A stretch of DNA of 64,000 bases from Micromonospora sp. RP3T. GTDB lineage: Bacteria; Actinomycetota; Actinomycetes; Mycobacteriales; Micromonosporaceae. Every line of letters starts with the position of its first letter. Position 1 is the first letter of the stretch. Of the stretch, positions 48,256-57,141 are shown piece after piece. The stretch covers positions 1-64,000 of the forward strand of contig NZ_PYPS01000035.1 in NCBI RefSeq assembly GCF_003027925.1, written 5' to 3'. The notes below the pieces were generated by a model. It saw nothing but the letters and a program-made list of their open reading frames with translations. It was not told the DNA's origin and searched no databases. A program made the translations under genes and the position numbers.

Positions 48256-50003
48256 TCCGTCTCCCCGATGCCCGTGACGGCGATCGTGTGCTCCGCCGCC
48301 GACCCGACGGCGCGGAACGGGATCCGCGACCGGCCCGCGACGAGCAGCCCCTCACCCCGGGGCGCGGCCAGCAGCAGCCGCGCCTCACCCGCGGTGAGGT
48401 TGAACGCCTCCACGACAGCGTCGATGGACTGGGCGCTCTGGCGCATCAGCACCTGCGTCGCGGCGTTGGACACCACGGCGAGCCCAAGGTCGGTCGACAG
48501 CACATCCGCCGCGTCCTGCGTGACGACGCACAGCCCCGCCGACCGCTTGCGAGCCGCCTTCGCCATCCGGAACAGAAACCGCGCGCCTTCACCGTCGCGC
48601 ATCAGCAGCCACGCCTCATCCACCACCACCAGATGCCGAGCCCGGCTAGTGCTGGCGGGCGGGGTGTCGATGCCCGACCAGATCGAGTCGAGCGCCAGCA
48701 GCGTGCCGATGGTCCGTAGTTCGTCGGGCAGGTGTCGCAGCGACCAGACCACCAGGTGTCCGTGCGGGACGGTGGTGGTGGGCCCGTCGAACAGGCCGGC
48801 GAAGTTCCCCACCGTCCAAGGGGCCAGCCGGGCGGCGAGCTGCCCGGCGGCCGGATCGTCGTCCTCGGAGAGCATTACGGCCAGGTCGCGCAGCAGGGGA
48901 GCAGGCTTTGTCCAGGTGCCCGGGTCGGAGTTGATGCCGGCGCGGGCGTAGGTCGCGGTGATGGCCCGGTCCAGGGCCGCGCGTTCGGCCGGCGGCGGTG
49001 CCGCGCCGAGCATCACCGCGATCAGCGTGTGCAGGTACAGGCCGCGTCGGGTGAGGGTGTCGGGCCGCCGGTCGTCGGGCAGGTCGAGCGGGTTGATACG
49101 CACCCCGGGCAGGCCCAGCTGCACGACCGTGCCGCCGACGTGGTCGGCCAGCGGGGTGTACTCGTCTTCGGGGTCGATGACGCTGACGGTCGTGCCCTGG
49201 TACAGGTTGCGCAGGACGTCGAGCTTGACGAAGTAGCTCTTGCCCGCCCCGGAGCGGGCGAGGACGACCGAGTTGTGGTTGTCCTGCGCCCACCGGTTCC
49301 ACACCAGCACCCCGTTGGAGGTGGTGTTGACCCCGTACAACACCCCCTCCGCCAAGGCCATGTCACCGGGGGTGGGGGCGGGGAGGTCCGGCGAGGCGAG
49401 GGGAAACGCCGCCGCGAGAGCGGTGGTGTCCAGCACGCGGCGCATCCGCAGCGGGTCCACCCCGACCGGCAGCGTCGAGAGCCAGCCCTGCTGATGGCGG
49501 AACGTCGCCGGTTGCAGGTCCAGCAGCACGCTCGCCGCAGCGGACTTCACGCCCGCGGTGAGGGTGGCGAGGTCGTCGAGGGTGCGGGCGTGCAGGGTGA
49601 CGTAGATGCCGACCTCGAACAGCTTCGCCGCCCCACGGGCGACCCGCTCGGCCAGGTCGGCGGCATCGGCTGCGGCGGCGTCGACCATCGGGTCGCCGAG
49701 GCGGCCGGCGTCCGCGTCGAGCCGGCGCGAGGATTCGAGGCGGGCGCGTTGACGCTTCAGCATCGGCGCGGCTAACTGCGGCACCACCGGGTCCAGGTGC
49801 ACGGCGACGTCCACGCGTCCCGGGTAGGACAGCAGCGGGTCCAGCCACGCCGGCCCGACCTCCGCCGGGTAGCCACACACGACGTACGTGGCGGCGTACC
49901 CGTCACCGACCCGCACGTGTGACGGAGTGACCGACAACGCGGCGGGCACCGGCATACCTTCGGCGCTTGAGGCCTTTTTCATCAGGGTTTTCATCGAGTT
50001 CAT
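48252..50003 (-). CDS. VirB4-like T4SS ATPase
   Basis: A 583-aa VirB4/TraC-type ATPase energising channel assembly. An N-terminal domain (about 20-215) precedes Walker A VVLARSGAGKSYFVKLDV near 245, then SVIDPEDEYTPLADHVGG, Walker B RHLVVVDEAWLLMRDGEG and ITQD-like VVTQDAADVL. It is shorter than Gram-negative VirB4, as usual in Gram-positive ICEs. ATG 50003 overlaps the PrgI stop by 3-4 nt and its stop overlaps the VirD4 GTG. Confidence 0.93.
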   Translation of the reverse strand: MNSMKTLMKKASSAEGMPVPAALSVTPSHVRVGDGYAATYVVCGYPAEVGPAWLDPLLSYPGRVDVAVHLDPVVPQLAAPMLKRQRARLESSRRLDADAGRLGDPMVDAAAADAADLAERVARGAAKLFEVGIYVTLHARTLDDLATLTAGVKSAAASVLLDLQPATFRHQQGWLSTLPVGVDPLRMRRVLDTTALAAAFPLASPDLPAPTPGDMALAEGVLYGVNTTSNGVLVWNRWAQDNHNSVVLARSGAGKSYFVKLDVLRNLYQGTTVSVIDPEDEYTPLADHVGGTVVQLGLPGVRINPLDLPDDRRPDTLTRRGLYLHTLIAVMLGAAPPPAERAALDRAITATYARAGINSDPGTWTKPAPLLRDLAVMLSEDDDPAAGQLAARLAPWTVGNFAGLFDGPTTTVPHGHLVVWSLRHLPDELRTIGTLLALDSIWSGIDTPPASTSRARHLVVVDEAWLLMRDGEGARFLFRMAKAARKRSAGLCVVTQDAADVLSTDLGLAVVSNAATQVLMRQSAQSIDAVVEAFNLTAGEARLLLAAPRGEGLLVAGRSRIPFRAVGSAAEHTIAVTGIGETE

Positions 50004-50893
50004 GTGCTGCTCCGCAAGGTGATGGGGACGCCGGGCACCGCACGGGGGCCAGGCGCCGGTGGGGAGAACGGGTCAACCGCGCCCGCGAGCGCGGCGCACA
50101 CCGCCGACCCGTCCAACACGACGGCGTGCACGCCGAGCCCGGACAACGCCCGTACGGCGGTGTCGCCGGCTCGCGCCCCGGTGACGACCGCGAGGACCTG
50201 CCGGCGCAACGGATCACGCTCGCTGTCGAGCTGCAGCAGGAATCGGGCGTGGTCCTCGGCGGCGGCCTGCAACGCCGGATGCGGCAGGCGGCGGGCGTGA
50301 TCAGCGACGGCCTGCGCGTGTGCGCATAGGTCGTGGCGCTGCGCGGCCACGACAATCTGCGCCGGCCCGGTCAGACCGTTGAGGAACCGGCCGAACCCGT
50401 CCAGCAACGCGCCCTGCTCCCCGCCGGTGCGCAGGTGAATGTTGGTGGTGCCGCAGGCGACCACCACCTTGTCGCTGCCCCCGCTGGTGAGCACACCGGC
50501 GGGGCTGACCGCCGTCACCGGCGACCGCAACAGCGCCGGGACGACCGGCTTGCCCTCCATGGCCGCGACCGGGACGACCCGGGCCGCCCCGGGTGTGAGC
50601 ACGCGAGGGCTGTGCGAGAGCGTGAAGGCGTGCCGCAGCCAAACGTCCAGCGGCAGGCCGTCGCGGCGGCCGAGCGCCACCACGACCGCGACAGCGAACA
50701 CCGCAGCACCGCCGACGAGCCAGACGGGTTGCGGCAGCAGATGCCCGAACGAGCGGTAGACACAGGCGGCGGCCAAACCAGCGCCGCCGATGATGCCGAG
50801 CTGACGGAAGGTGAGCCCGAATGCGACACGGTCCGGTTCGTTGACATTGGCCGGCACCACCGCACGGGGCGCTGTCTCATCCAGATTGTTCAT
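50000..50893 (-). CDS. PrgI-family T4SS membrane protein
   Basis: A 297-aa protein with a PrgI/VirB3-like N-terminus: two transmembrane helices near 35-80 (LGIIGGAGLAAACVYRSFG, VWLVGGAAVFAVAVVVALG) followed by a cytoplasmic domain. PrgI proteins sit directly before VirB4 in Gram-positive conjugation operons, as here. The longer C-terminal domain of about 200 residues is typical of actinobacterial versions and may dock VirB4. Confidence 0.85.
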   Translation of the reverse strand: MNNLDETAPRAVVPANVNEPDRVAFGLTFRQLGIIGGAGLAAACVYRSFGHLLPQPVWLVGGAAVFAVAVVVALGRRDGLPLDVWLRHAFTLSHSPRVLTPGAARVVPVAAMEGKPVVPALLRSPVTAVSPAGVLTSGGSDKVVVACGTTNIHLRTGGEQGALLDGFGRFLNGLTGPAQIVVAAQRHDLCAHAQAVADHARRLPHPALQAAAEDHARFLLQLDSERDPLRRQVLAVVTGARAGDTAVRALSGLGVHAVVLDGSAVCAALAGAVDPFSPPAPGPRAVPGVPITLRSST

Positions 50894-50896
50894 TGA

Positions 50897-51877
50897 TCAC
50901 TCCGGGCTGGGGTAGACGCCGGGCAGGTGGCGGTAGGGCGGGCGGACGGGGGTGGTCGACAGCAGCGGCATCCGTCGGGCCGGGGCGGGTCTGAGCCCGC
51001 CCAGCCTGCGGGCCATCCCTTGCAGGGCCACCGTTCGCAGAACGACGCCGCCGATGCCGACGCTGCGGCCCTGCTGACCGGTGAACCGCCGCACCAAGCT
51101 CGGAATCTTGACCGTCATCCCGAGGACGACGACCACGAGTAGCAGGTTGAGGGTGTCGGAGCCAGGCAGGCCGAGCAGGATCGGCAGGTTGGCCTGTGGA
51201 TCGATCACGAGGTTGATGCCGGCCGAGAACGTGACTGCCTGGAGTGTCGGGGTGGCCAGACAACTCAACACCGACCGCCACCACAGCTTCGCGGCGCCCT
51301 CGGTCCAGGGGGTTGCGTGGCACGCCAGGGCCACCGGCGCGACACCGGCCAACACGACCAGTGCCGCGATGCGGGTCAGCCAGCCGCCGACGAGCAGGAA
51401 CATCAGCACCACGATGAGCAGCCCGATGATCAGCATCAGCAGGCCTGAACTTGGGTCACCCATCGCGGAGGCGAGCCGCGCCTTGACGAACGTGACCGCC
51501 TCGGTCGTCGGGGCGTCCACCCCGGCCAACGACGTGGTCAACGCGTTCGCCACCTCGATGAGCACGCCGGTCAACGGAACCGCGAACGCCGACAGCACGA
51601 ACCCGACCACGAGCCGCGGCACCAGCTGCTTGACCGTGTAGCGGGTCTCGACGGAGTCGCCCAGCATGACCGCGGCGCCCGCGGCGACGATCGCGAGAAC
51701 GAAGCAGGCGTCGACCACGAGCGCGCTCCTCTCCGCGATCGATTGCACCTGCGGCAGCCCCGTCACATCCGGCGACACAAAGATCCAGGACGTCAAGAAG
51801 GCCAGTAGACCGCCGAGAAGATCAATCACCCGTTCCGCGAGCCAGCGGACCAGATCGTTCATCACCCAGTTGGTCAT
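50897..51877 (-). CDS. VirB6/TrbL-like channel protein
   Basis: A 326-aa polytopic membrane protein with about six helices, including LVVGFVLSAFAVPLTGVLIE, GLLMLIIGLLIVVLMFLLVG and LLLVVVVLGMTVKI. The amphipathic middle and the position between the pilin-like gene and PrgI match VirB6/TrbL, the inner-membrane channel component. A conserved Trp and Pro region (HATPWTEGAAKLWWRS) is typical of this group. The stop is 3 bases before the PrgI start. Confidence 0.85.
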   Translation of the reverse strand: MTNWVMNDLVRWLAERVIDLLGGLLAFLTSWIFVSPDVTGLPQVQSIAERSALVVDACFVLAIVAAGAAVMLGDSVETRYTVKQLVPRLVVGFVLSAFAVPLTGVLIEVANALTTSLAGVDAPTTEAVTFVKARLASAMGDPSSGLLMLIIGLLIVVLMFLLVGGWLTRIAALVVLAGVAPVALACHATPWTEGAAKLWWRSVLSCLATPTLQAVTFSAGINLVIDPQANLPILLGLPGSDTLNLLLVVVVLGMTVKIPSLVRRFTGQQGRSVGIGGVVLRTVALQGMARRLGGLRPAPARRMPLLSTTPVRPPYRHLPGVYPSPE

Positions 51878-51879
51878 CC

Positions 51880-52170
51880 TCAGCCGCCGAGGATGCCCTG
51901 CAACACCTGCAGGATCACCGGGGCCAACACCGCCAAGGCATAGCCGACCAACGCGGACTTGAGGTTGCCCTTGGCCTGCTCGACCTGGGCCGGGTCACCG
52001 CCAGCGGCCATATACCGCAGACCCCCGATGACCAGGAACATCGTCGCGACCAACGCGATGATGCCCATGATCCAACCGGTGATGTTCGAGATGACCTGAT
52101 TGATGGAATTGACCGCTGGCGGCTGTGGTGCGGCGGCGATCTCCGACAGGACGGACAGCGTCAGGTGCAT
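51880..52170 (-). CDS. VirB2/TrbC-like pilin-type protein
   Basis: A 96-aa protein with a short N-terminal hydrophobic segment and two transmembrane helices (GWIMGIIALVATMFLVIGG and LVGYALAVLAPVILQVLQG) around the YMAAGGDPAQVEQAKG turn. This is the hallmark of pilin-like Gram-positive T4SS proteins. It is the first gene of the transfer operon, with VirB6-like following after two bases. Confidence 0.85.
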   Translation of the reverse strand: MHLTLSVLSEIAAAPQPPAVNSINQVISNITGWIMGIIALVATMFLVIGGLRYMAAGGDPAQVEQAKGNLKSALVGYALAVLAPVILQVLQGILGG

Positions 52171-52603
52171 GACGGCACTCCAGAACTGATCTGTGTGCCG
52201 CCCGGCGAAGATCTATGCGAAGGGCCGATGTGAGTCGGTGGGGGCGCTCCTCCCTTGTGGTCTAGCGCAGGGATCGCGGTGTCAGTACGCCGCGCCAGCC
52301 ATGCCGAACTCACCTCAGCCCCGCCGCGCGAACGACCCCCGCCGGGCGGGCATGCCATGGAGAACATGCACCGCCCAGATCCGCGTTGTCAGATAGATCG
52401 AACCCGCCTGTCGCCTGTCACGCCCTGACACGCGATCATTCAGAGAGCGGGCGAACGTTCCGATCGGTGGCCCTGCTCGGAACCGCCAGCGCAGGGCTAT
52501 TGATGCGTCTGCGCCGCGCTCAATGCCGATTGAGAGCCCGTCGTCGGGACGTGGGCTCGGTCTATTCCAGGCGTCGGAAGGCGCAGCCTCTCACGCGGTC
52601 CCT
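52171..52603. promoter_or_regulatory. Upstream region of the transfer operon with a TGTCA-N5-TGACA dyad
   Basis: No convincing gene is seen in these 433 bases. The dyad TGTCACGCCCTGACA lies at 52416-52430 with another TGTCAG at 52387-52392. Given its place upstream of the pilin-like gene, it is a candidate operator region for the transfer operon. No clear -10/-35 pair was recognised. Confidence 0.45.
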
Positions 52604-53057
52604 CTACGAGCGGTGGACGGTACGCGTCAGGGCTCCGGCGACCGCAGTGAACAGGATCCAGCCCATAGCCGTCAGAACGTACGCCAGCCATTGCGCTCGC
52701 CCGCTGACGCCGAACGCGCGTTCGTGCCCGATGTCGACGATCGGGATGAGCAGGTCCATGGTGTAGACGAGTGGGTTGAAAGCCGTACCGTCGGGCCCAC
52801 CCGCTGGCGGGTTCAGGCTGATGACGACGGCACCGAGCGCGGTCAGCACGAGCAGCCACAGCACGGCCCACATCGGGCGGTTAGCCAAATCCGACCAGTC
52901 CCTCCTGCAGCAGGTCCCACGCCGCGCCTGCAGGCGACAATTACCGCCGGCGGCGTCGCCGCCTGACCAGCAGTACGGTGCGCGCGTCGGCCTCGTGCCC
53001 GATCTGCCGAAGAAGCCTGGCTAAGTGTTCGTACGGCTGCGGTCGGTATCCTTCCGG
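52604..53057 (-). pseudogene. C-terminal remnant of an actinobacterial membrane protein
   Basis: Read on the minus strand: GYRPQPYEHLARLLRQIGHE, then ADARTVLLVRRRRR, a TAA at 52941-52943, and in the same frame LSPAGAAWDLLQEGLVGFG. An extra base near 52882 moves to the next frame, RPMWAVLWLLVLTALGAVV through AFNPLVYTMDLLIPIVDIG to the end. The joined order matches the C-terminal end of large pentapeptide-type membrane-associated proteins of streptomycetes. A short 94-aa piece (TTG at 52888) could still be translated alone. Confidence 0.65.
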
Positions 53058-53073
53058 TGGTCGCTCAGTTGGC

Positions 53074-53421
53074 TCAGGCTTGGTCCTCGCAGCGGATGCC
53101 GGCGCTTGTGATGTCCCCGTTGCGCACCAGTTCTCGGATCGCCGCACTCATCGCAGGTACACCTGGTTCCGGCACGATCAGCTGGTCAACGGCCCAGAAG
53201 TAGCTGCCGTTTGCCAACTCACCTGTTTCCTTCCAGCGCGTCAACAGACGGCCGACTTCGTCGATGGTGAAGATCGTCAACGCCCACGTAGAGCCGTCGG
53301 GAAGGTCGATGAACGCGTCAACCCCGGCTACCGTGTCCACGGTGTCCGTGTCTGGATCGAGCAGGAACCGTGCCACGAACGTGGACTCACTGACGATGGT
53401 GTACGGATCGTCGTTGTGCAT
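53074..53421 (-). CDS. Hypothetical protein
   Basis: A 115-aa acidic protein beginning MHNDDPYTIVSESTFVARFL. ATG 53421 has GAGGA nine bases upstream. Beta-rich segments (DAFIDLPDGSTWALTIFTID) and a C-terminal helix (MSAAIRELVRNGD). Its size and acidity resemble immunity-type proteins, but no partner toxin is adjacent. No family recognised. Confidence 0.6.
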   Translation of the reverse strand: MHNDDPYTIVSESTFVARFLLDPDTDTVDTVAGVDAFIDLPDGSTWALTIFTIDEVGRLLTRWKETGELANGSYFWAVDQLIVPEPGVPAMSAAIRELVRNGDITSAGIRCEDQA

Positions 53422-53600
53422 CGACGCCAATCCTCGCGCATGGCCTGCGGTCCTCGTATGCCGCTCCGGGCGGACTGGTGTTCATCGCGGTGGTAAAGCA
53501 CGTGAAGCAGGTGGAGGTATGGCCATCTCTCCTGTTTTGGCTTCCAGTGTCATACCTGCCGTCAACTCGTTGTGCGCACCGCAGTTCGGCCTCCCTGGGC

Positions 53601-53873
53601 CGCTACCGTCACCGGACTCGCCTCCATGCCGAGTCCGACCTGCGGGTCTTCATGGGATGGTGCACCGAACTCGGCCTTGACCCGTTGGCTGCGGCGCGGG
53701 TGGACATCGAGGGGTACGTGTGCTGGTTGCGAGACGTCCACGGTTACCAGTCCTCGACGCTGTTGCGGCGCTTGTCGGTCGCGGGCGGGTTCGATCGGGT
53801 CTGTGTCATCGACGCTCTCCTCGCGCATCCGCCTGCGGACTACGTTCACCCGGCCCACGCCGCACGACATCCT
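53601..53873 (+). pseudogene. Fragment of a tyrosine recombinase N-terminal domain
   Basis: The translation SDLRVFMGWCTELGLDPL, then VDIEGYVCWLRDVHGYQSST and LLRRLSVAGGFDRVCVIDAL, follows the SAM-like core-binding domain of actinobacterial integrases. The catalytic domain is missing. The frame runs on into the next gene without a stop, but the sequence between is unrelated and the real downstream gene has its own ribosome site. Confidence 0.7.
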
Positions 53874-53972
53874 CCGATCCCGAGATCATCGAGACGAGCA
53901 GACCATGGTGAGGCTGATGAAGCCGACATAGCGTGGGGCCGATGCGTGCCCCACTTTTCAAGGAGCAAGACG

Positions 53973-55289
53973 TTGGAAAACGAGATCCAGCTGATCAGTG
54001 ACGGCGATGGGCTGGCGATCATCGGGCATCCGGCGGCTGTCGATCGTTTCCTCACCACGGAGCGGCTGCCGTCGAAAGACCTGGGGCTGAAACGCCTCAG
54101 CAGCGCCCTCGGTACCGGGTCCAAGATCGCCAAGGCCGGGGCCGAGATCTCCGAGCAGTCCGGTCGCTGGGTCCAGCTGTCCGCGGAGTCAGCCCAGGCG
54201 ATGAAGAAGTACAACCTGATGAGCGGCTCGGAGAATGGTCTCAGCCGTGCCGTGCTGACTGACCACGGCAGGATCACCGGCCTGCTCGAGATCGTGCAGA
54301 CCCCGAGCGCGATACTGACAAACCCGGCGATCCTGACCGGTGCCGCTGGTCTCATGGCGCAACTCGCGATGAAGCAGAGCATGGAGGAGATTACCGACTA
54401 TCTCGCCGTGATCGACGCGAAGGTCGATGCTGTGCTCCGCGCTCAGACCGACGCGGTGATGGCTGACATGATCGGGGTAGAGCTCGTCATCGACGAGGCT
54501 TTGACGATCCGGGAGCAGGTGGGCAGGGTTTCTGAGGTCACCTGGTCGAAGGTGCAGGCCACCCCGGTGCCGCTGGCCCGGACCCAGGCGTACGCGTTGC
54601 GGCAACTCGACGCCATCGCCGAGAAGTTGGAGACGACCAACGTCGGTGACTTGGCCGCGACGTCGAAGGAAGCCGAAATCAAGGTGCAGGAGTGGCTCGC
54701 GGTCCTGGCCCGCTGCTTCCAACTCCAGGACGCGGTCGCCGTGCTCGAACTCGATCGTGTGCTGGACGCGTCCGCCCAAGAGTTGGAGGAGCACCGCGTC
54801 GCCATCCGCATCGCCCGGCAGAAGCGTCTCGAGCTCATCTCCCACGCCACCGAGCGCCTGATGGCCCGGATGGACACGGCCGCTGGCACTGCCAACGCGA
54901 AGGTGCTGTTCAATCCGAGCTCGTCGCGCGCTGTGGTGCGGTCGACCAATCACGTCGCGACCGTCGTCGTCGATTTCAACGGCCGGCTCGGCGTCGAACG
55001 CGACCGCCGGTCATGGGATGCCCGGCGATGGCTGGACGCGGCCGTGGAAGTGCGCGACAAGCTCGTCGAAACCGGGTCCGAGGTGGGCGCCAAGGTTCTC
55101 GACACCGGAGCTGAGTTGAAGGACAAGGTTGTGGAAACTGGGGCGGAGGGCGTCGATGCCGCCAGTCGTTTCAGTATGCAGGCTTTCGGCCGGGCCAAAT
55201 CGATGATGGACAGGGTCTCCGGCGAGATCGCCGAGCGGGCCCAGCGACGACTTGGGAGTGAAGAGGAACTTGATCGAGAACACTCGTAG
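53973..55289 (+). CDS. Orphan helical protein with amphipathic C-terminal repeats
   Basis: A 438-aa protein starting with TTG at 53973, seven bases after AAGGAG. Alternating helices fill most of it, with one Ala/Ile-rich weakly hydrophobic region near 100-125 (PSAILTNPAILTGAAGLMAQ). The C-terminus (about 355-425) carries amphipathic repeats such as KLVETGSEVGAKVLDTGAEL and KDKVVETGAEGVDAA, which may bind membranes or form a coiled coil. No known domain is recognised. It stands alone on + between decayed genes, so it may be cargo acquired together with the recombinase fragment. Confidence 0.75.
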   Translation: MENEIQLISDGDGLAIIGHPAAVDRFLTTERLPSKDLGLKRLSSALGTGSKIAKAGAEISEQSGRWVQLSAESAQAMKKYNLMSGSENGLSRAVLTDHGRITGLLEIVQTPSAILTNPAILTGAAGLMAQLAMKQSMEEITDYLAVIDAKVDAVLRAQTDAVMADMIGVELVIDEALTIREQVGRVSEVTWSKVQATPVPLARTQAYALRQLDAIAEKLETTNVGDLAATSKEAEIKVQEWLAVLARCFQLQDAVAVLELDRVLDASAQELEEHRVAIRIARQKRLELISHATERLMARMDTAAGTANAKVLFNPSSSRAVVRSTNHVATVVVDFNGRLGVERDRRSWDARRWLDAAVEVRDKLVETGSEVGAKVLDTGAELKDKVVETGAEGVDAASRFSMQAFGRAKSMMDRVSGEIAERAQRRLGSEEELDREHS

Positions 55290-55514
55290 TGGTGCTCCAA
55301 ATTTGCCGCGATCGGGGTAGCTGGCCGCAAGATCGGGTGCACGCTCCTGCCACAAGTCGCGTCACCCCTCGTGAACGATAATGTCCGCTGTTACAGGAAG
55401 CGCCCGCATGGCGCACTGGTCACCGCCTGCCGGGCGGGAGAGGCGCAGGCCGGGTCTTGCGGTTCATGCCGGTGGCACTCCGCCCTTGTGAGCTCGGTCT
55501 GCCCATGGCCACGT

Positions 55515-56282
55515 TCAGTGCCTGTGAGCTCGGTACTCGCGAGGGCTTGGGCCGGACAGGTCGCCTCGGCTGACGGCAGCGGCTACGAGATGCTCGGCGC
55601 GACGCCTGCGCATCCGCAGTGCAGGTGCACTCACGCCTTGCTCGGCGGCCAGGTGCTCGATCAAAGCGCCGCCGAAGCGGGTCGCGCTGATCAGTTCGGC
55701 CGTGTCGAGGGTGATCAGGCCGACGGCAGCTGCTCGGCCAAGCAGTAGATCAGGATGCCCGTAGGGCATTCTGGGCGACCGAGAGCCCGTTACGCGGTCG
55801 GGTGGCAATTCCTCACCGTCGTCGACCTTGACGACCGCGACTGCGGCGCGCCAAGCGGCCCAACACAGCCGCAGCCATAACCGCGGCGACGCCAGGTCGG
55901 CAGAGCGGAGGGCGTCAAGGAAACCAGCGAGGACTTCGGAGTCCACATCGTCGGCGTGCCTCGGCCTGCCGCGGCTGATCCTTGCCGCTAGGTGAGTCAG
56001 AGCCGGGAGCGCGACGCCGATCGCGCCTACGACCCAGGCCGGCCCCCACTCGCGGGCGTGGTGGGCCAGCTGTCGCCACAGCGCGTCAGTGGTGTCGCTG
56101 CTGTGACGCTCGCCAAGCAGCACCGTGCGTAGCTCATCCAGCGGCAGTGGCCTGTCCGGTAGGCCTGGCACCGGACGTGCGTCGAACATCAGCGGCGCGG
56201 GTTCGCAGGTCAGCAGCTCGAACGCCTTCTCGGCGGTGGTCAATGCCGTACGGGTCGGCGTCGCGTGCGTCGTCGGTGCCAT
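55515..56282 (-). CDS. Hypothetical HTH-like protein
   Basis: A 255-aa protein. The N-terminal part (TTAEKAFELLTCEPAPLMFD) is helical. The middle has PAWVVGAIGVALPALTHLAA. The end is sigma-factor-4 or HTH-like (AELISATRFGGALIEHLAAE, SAPALRMRRRRAEHLVAAAV). ATG 56282 with GAGGGGA seven bases upstream is chosen over a longer frame. It is divergent from the methyltransferase pair across a region with five CTGTCAG-type motifs, so it could be the regulator that binds them; this is inference. Confidence 0.65.
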   Translation of the reverse strand: MAPTTHATPTRTALTTAEKAFELLTCEPAPLMFDARPVPGLPDRPLPLDELRTVLLGERHSSDTTDALWRQLAHHAREWGPAWVVGAIGVALPALTHLAARISRGRPRHADDVDSEVLAGFLDALRSADLASPRLWLRLCWAAWRAAVAVVKVDDGEELPPDRVTGSRSPRMPYGHPDLLLGRAAAVGLITLDTAELISATRFGGALIEHLAAEQGVSAPALRMRRRRAEHLVAAAVSRGDLSGPSPREYRAHRH

Positions 56283-56354
56283 GGTCAGGTCCCCTCGACC
56301 GGAGGACGTCGCCTTGATGCGACGTTCCCGAGGCCCTCGATTGGGACAGCCCGA

Positions 56355-56510
56355 CCTGACACCAGAGCCGGTTGTCAGGGTCGGACGGTTCATGTCCGCC
56401 CCTGTCAGGTTCACACCGGCCAGAGCGAGGCCGTGCGTGCCGACCCCGCGCCGATTGCTGTCTTGGGATGGGTCGTGTCAGATCGGGGATGGGTTCGACC
56501 GGCCTGTCAG
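56355..56510. promoter_or_regulatory. Divergent promoter region with clustered CTGTCAG-type motifs
   Basis: Motifs: CCTGACAC at 56355-56362, TGTCAGG at 56373-56379, CCTGTCAGG at 56401-56409, GTGTCAGA near 56476-56483 and CCTGTCAG at 56503-56510. They lie between the starts at 56282 (-) and 56563 (+). The density is the highest seen in the window. Confidence 0.5.
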
Positions 56511-56562
56511 CGTGGCCCTGGGAATCGTCAGTACGTCCGCCGGTCCGGGGGCCACCGTGCCT

Positions 56563-57141
56563 ATGACCGACAAGAAGCCGCGTCGCGCACCCGTCCCTGT
56601 GGGGGATGTGGTGCCCGGCGACCCGCCCGTACCGATCACCGTGTGGCCGGTCCCCGCGCCGCAAGCGGGGGAGACCATGTCCAATGCGATGGGTGTGCGG
56701 CTGGTCCACAATCTCTCCCACCCATCCAATCTGATCATCGACCTGACGGTGGGGCCGCAGTTGGCCCGCGCGATCATCGGCACGCAGCGCCGCGCGCATC
56801 TGAACCTGACGAATCCCGGAGAGCGGTGCCCGGAACCGGCAACGCTGATCGTCTCCGGCTGGCCGCCCCACGAAGCTGCCGCACTGGAGGAGTTCTTCAC
56901 CCGCTGCCGCCCGAATTTGCTGCCTGGCGGCTGCGTCGCGGTCCTGCTGCCGCACGACGACGTTGCCCTACCGGTCGACGTGGTCGTCGCCGCCAAGCGC
57001 ACCGGACTCATGTACCTGCAGCACGTCGTGGCGGCTGACCGGCCGCCCCGGCGAGGCCTGCGCGCGCACCTCGACATCCATACCGACGTGCTGATCCTGA
57101 CCCGGGGCACCACCACGCAGCTCGGCGACGGCTATGAGTGA
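56563..57141 (+). CDS. Degenerate methyltransferase-like partner protein
   Basis: A 192-aa protein with the layout of the following DNA methyltransferase but without its motifs: HPSNLIIDLTVGPQLARAII stands where the SAM motif FDPMCGAGTTL is expected, and IVSGWPPHEAAA where TSPPYG is expected. RCRPNLLPGGCVAVLLPHDD aligns with the LLRPGGIVVIT strand. It overlaps the methyltransferase by 8 nt, so both are made together. It is probably catalytically inactive and may form a heterodimer. ATG 56563 is chosen; a GTG at 56557 is possible. Confidence 0.65.
   Translation: MTDKKPRRAPVPVGDVVPGDPPVPITVWPVPAPQAGETMSNAMGVRLVHNLSHPSNLIIDLTVGPQLARAIIGTQRRAHLNLTNPGERCPEPATLIVSGWPPHEAAALEEFFTRCRPNLLPGGCVAVLLPHDDVALPVDVVVAAKRTGLMYLQHVVAADRPPRRGLRAHLDIHTDVLILTRGTTTQLGDGYE

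Noticed and set aside
53478-55289. A 603-aa fusion of a recombinase domain with the orphan helical protein
   Set aside because: The recombinase part lacks a catalytic domain, the join is unrelated sequence, and an ideal AAGGAG site supports an independent start at 53973.
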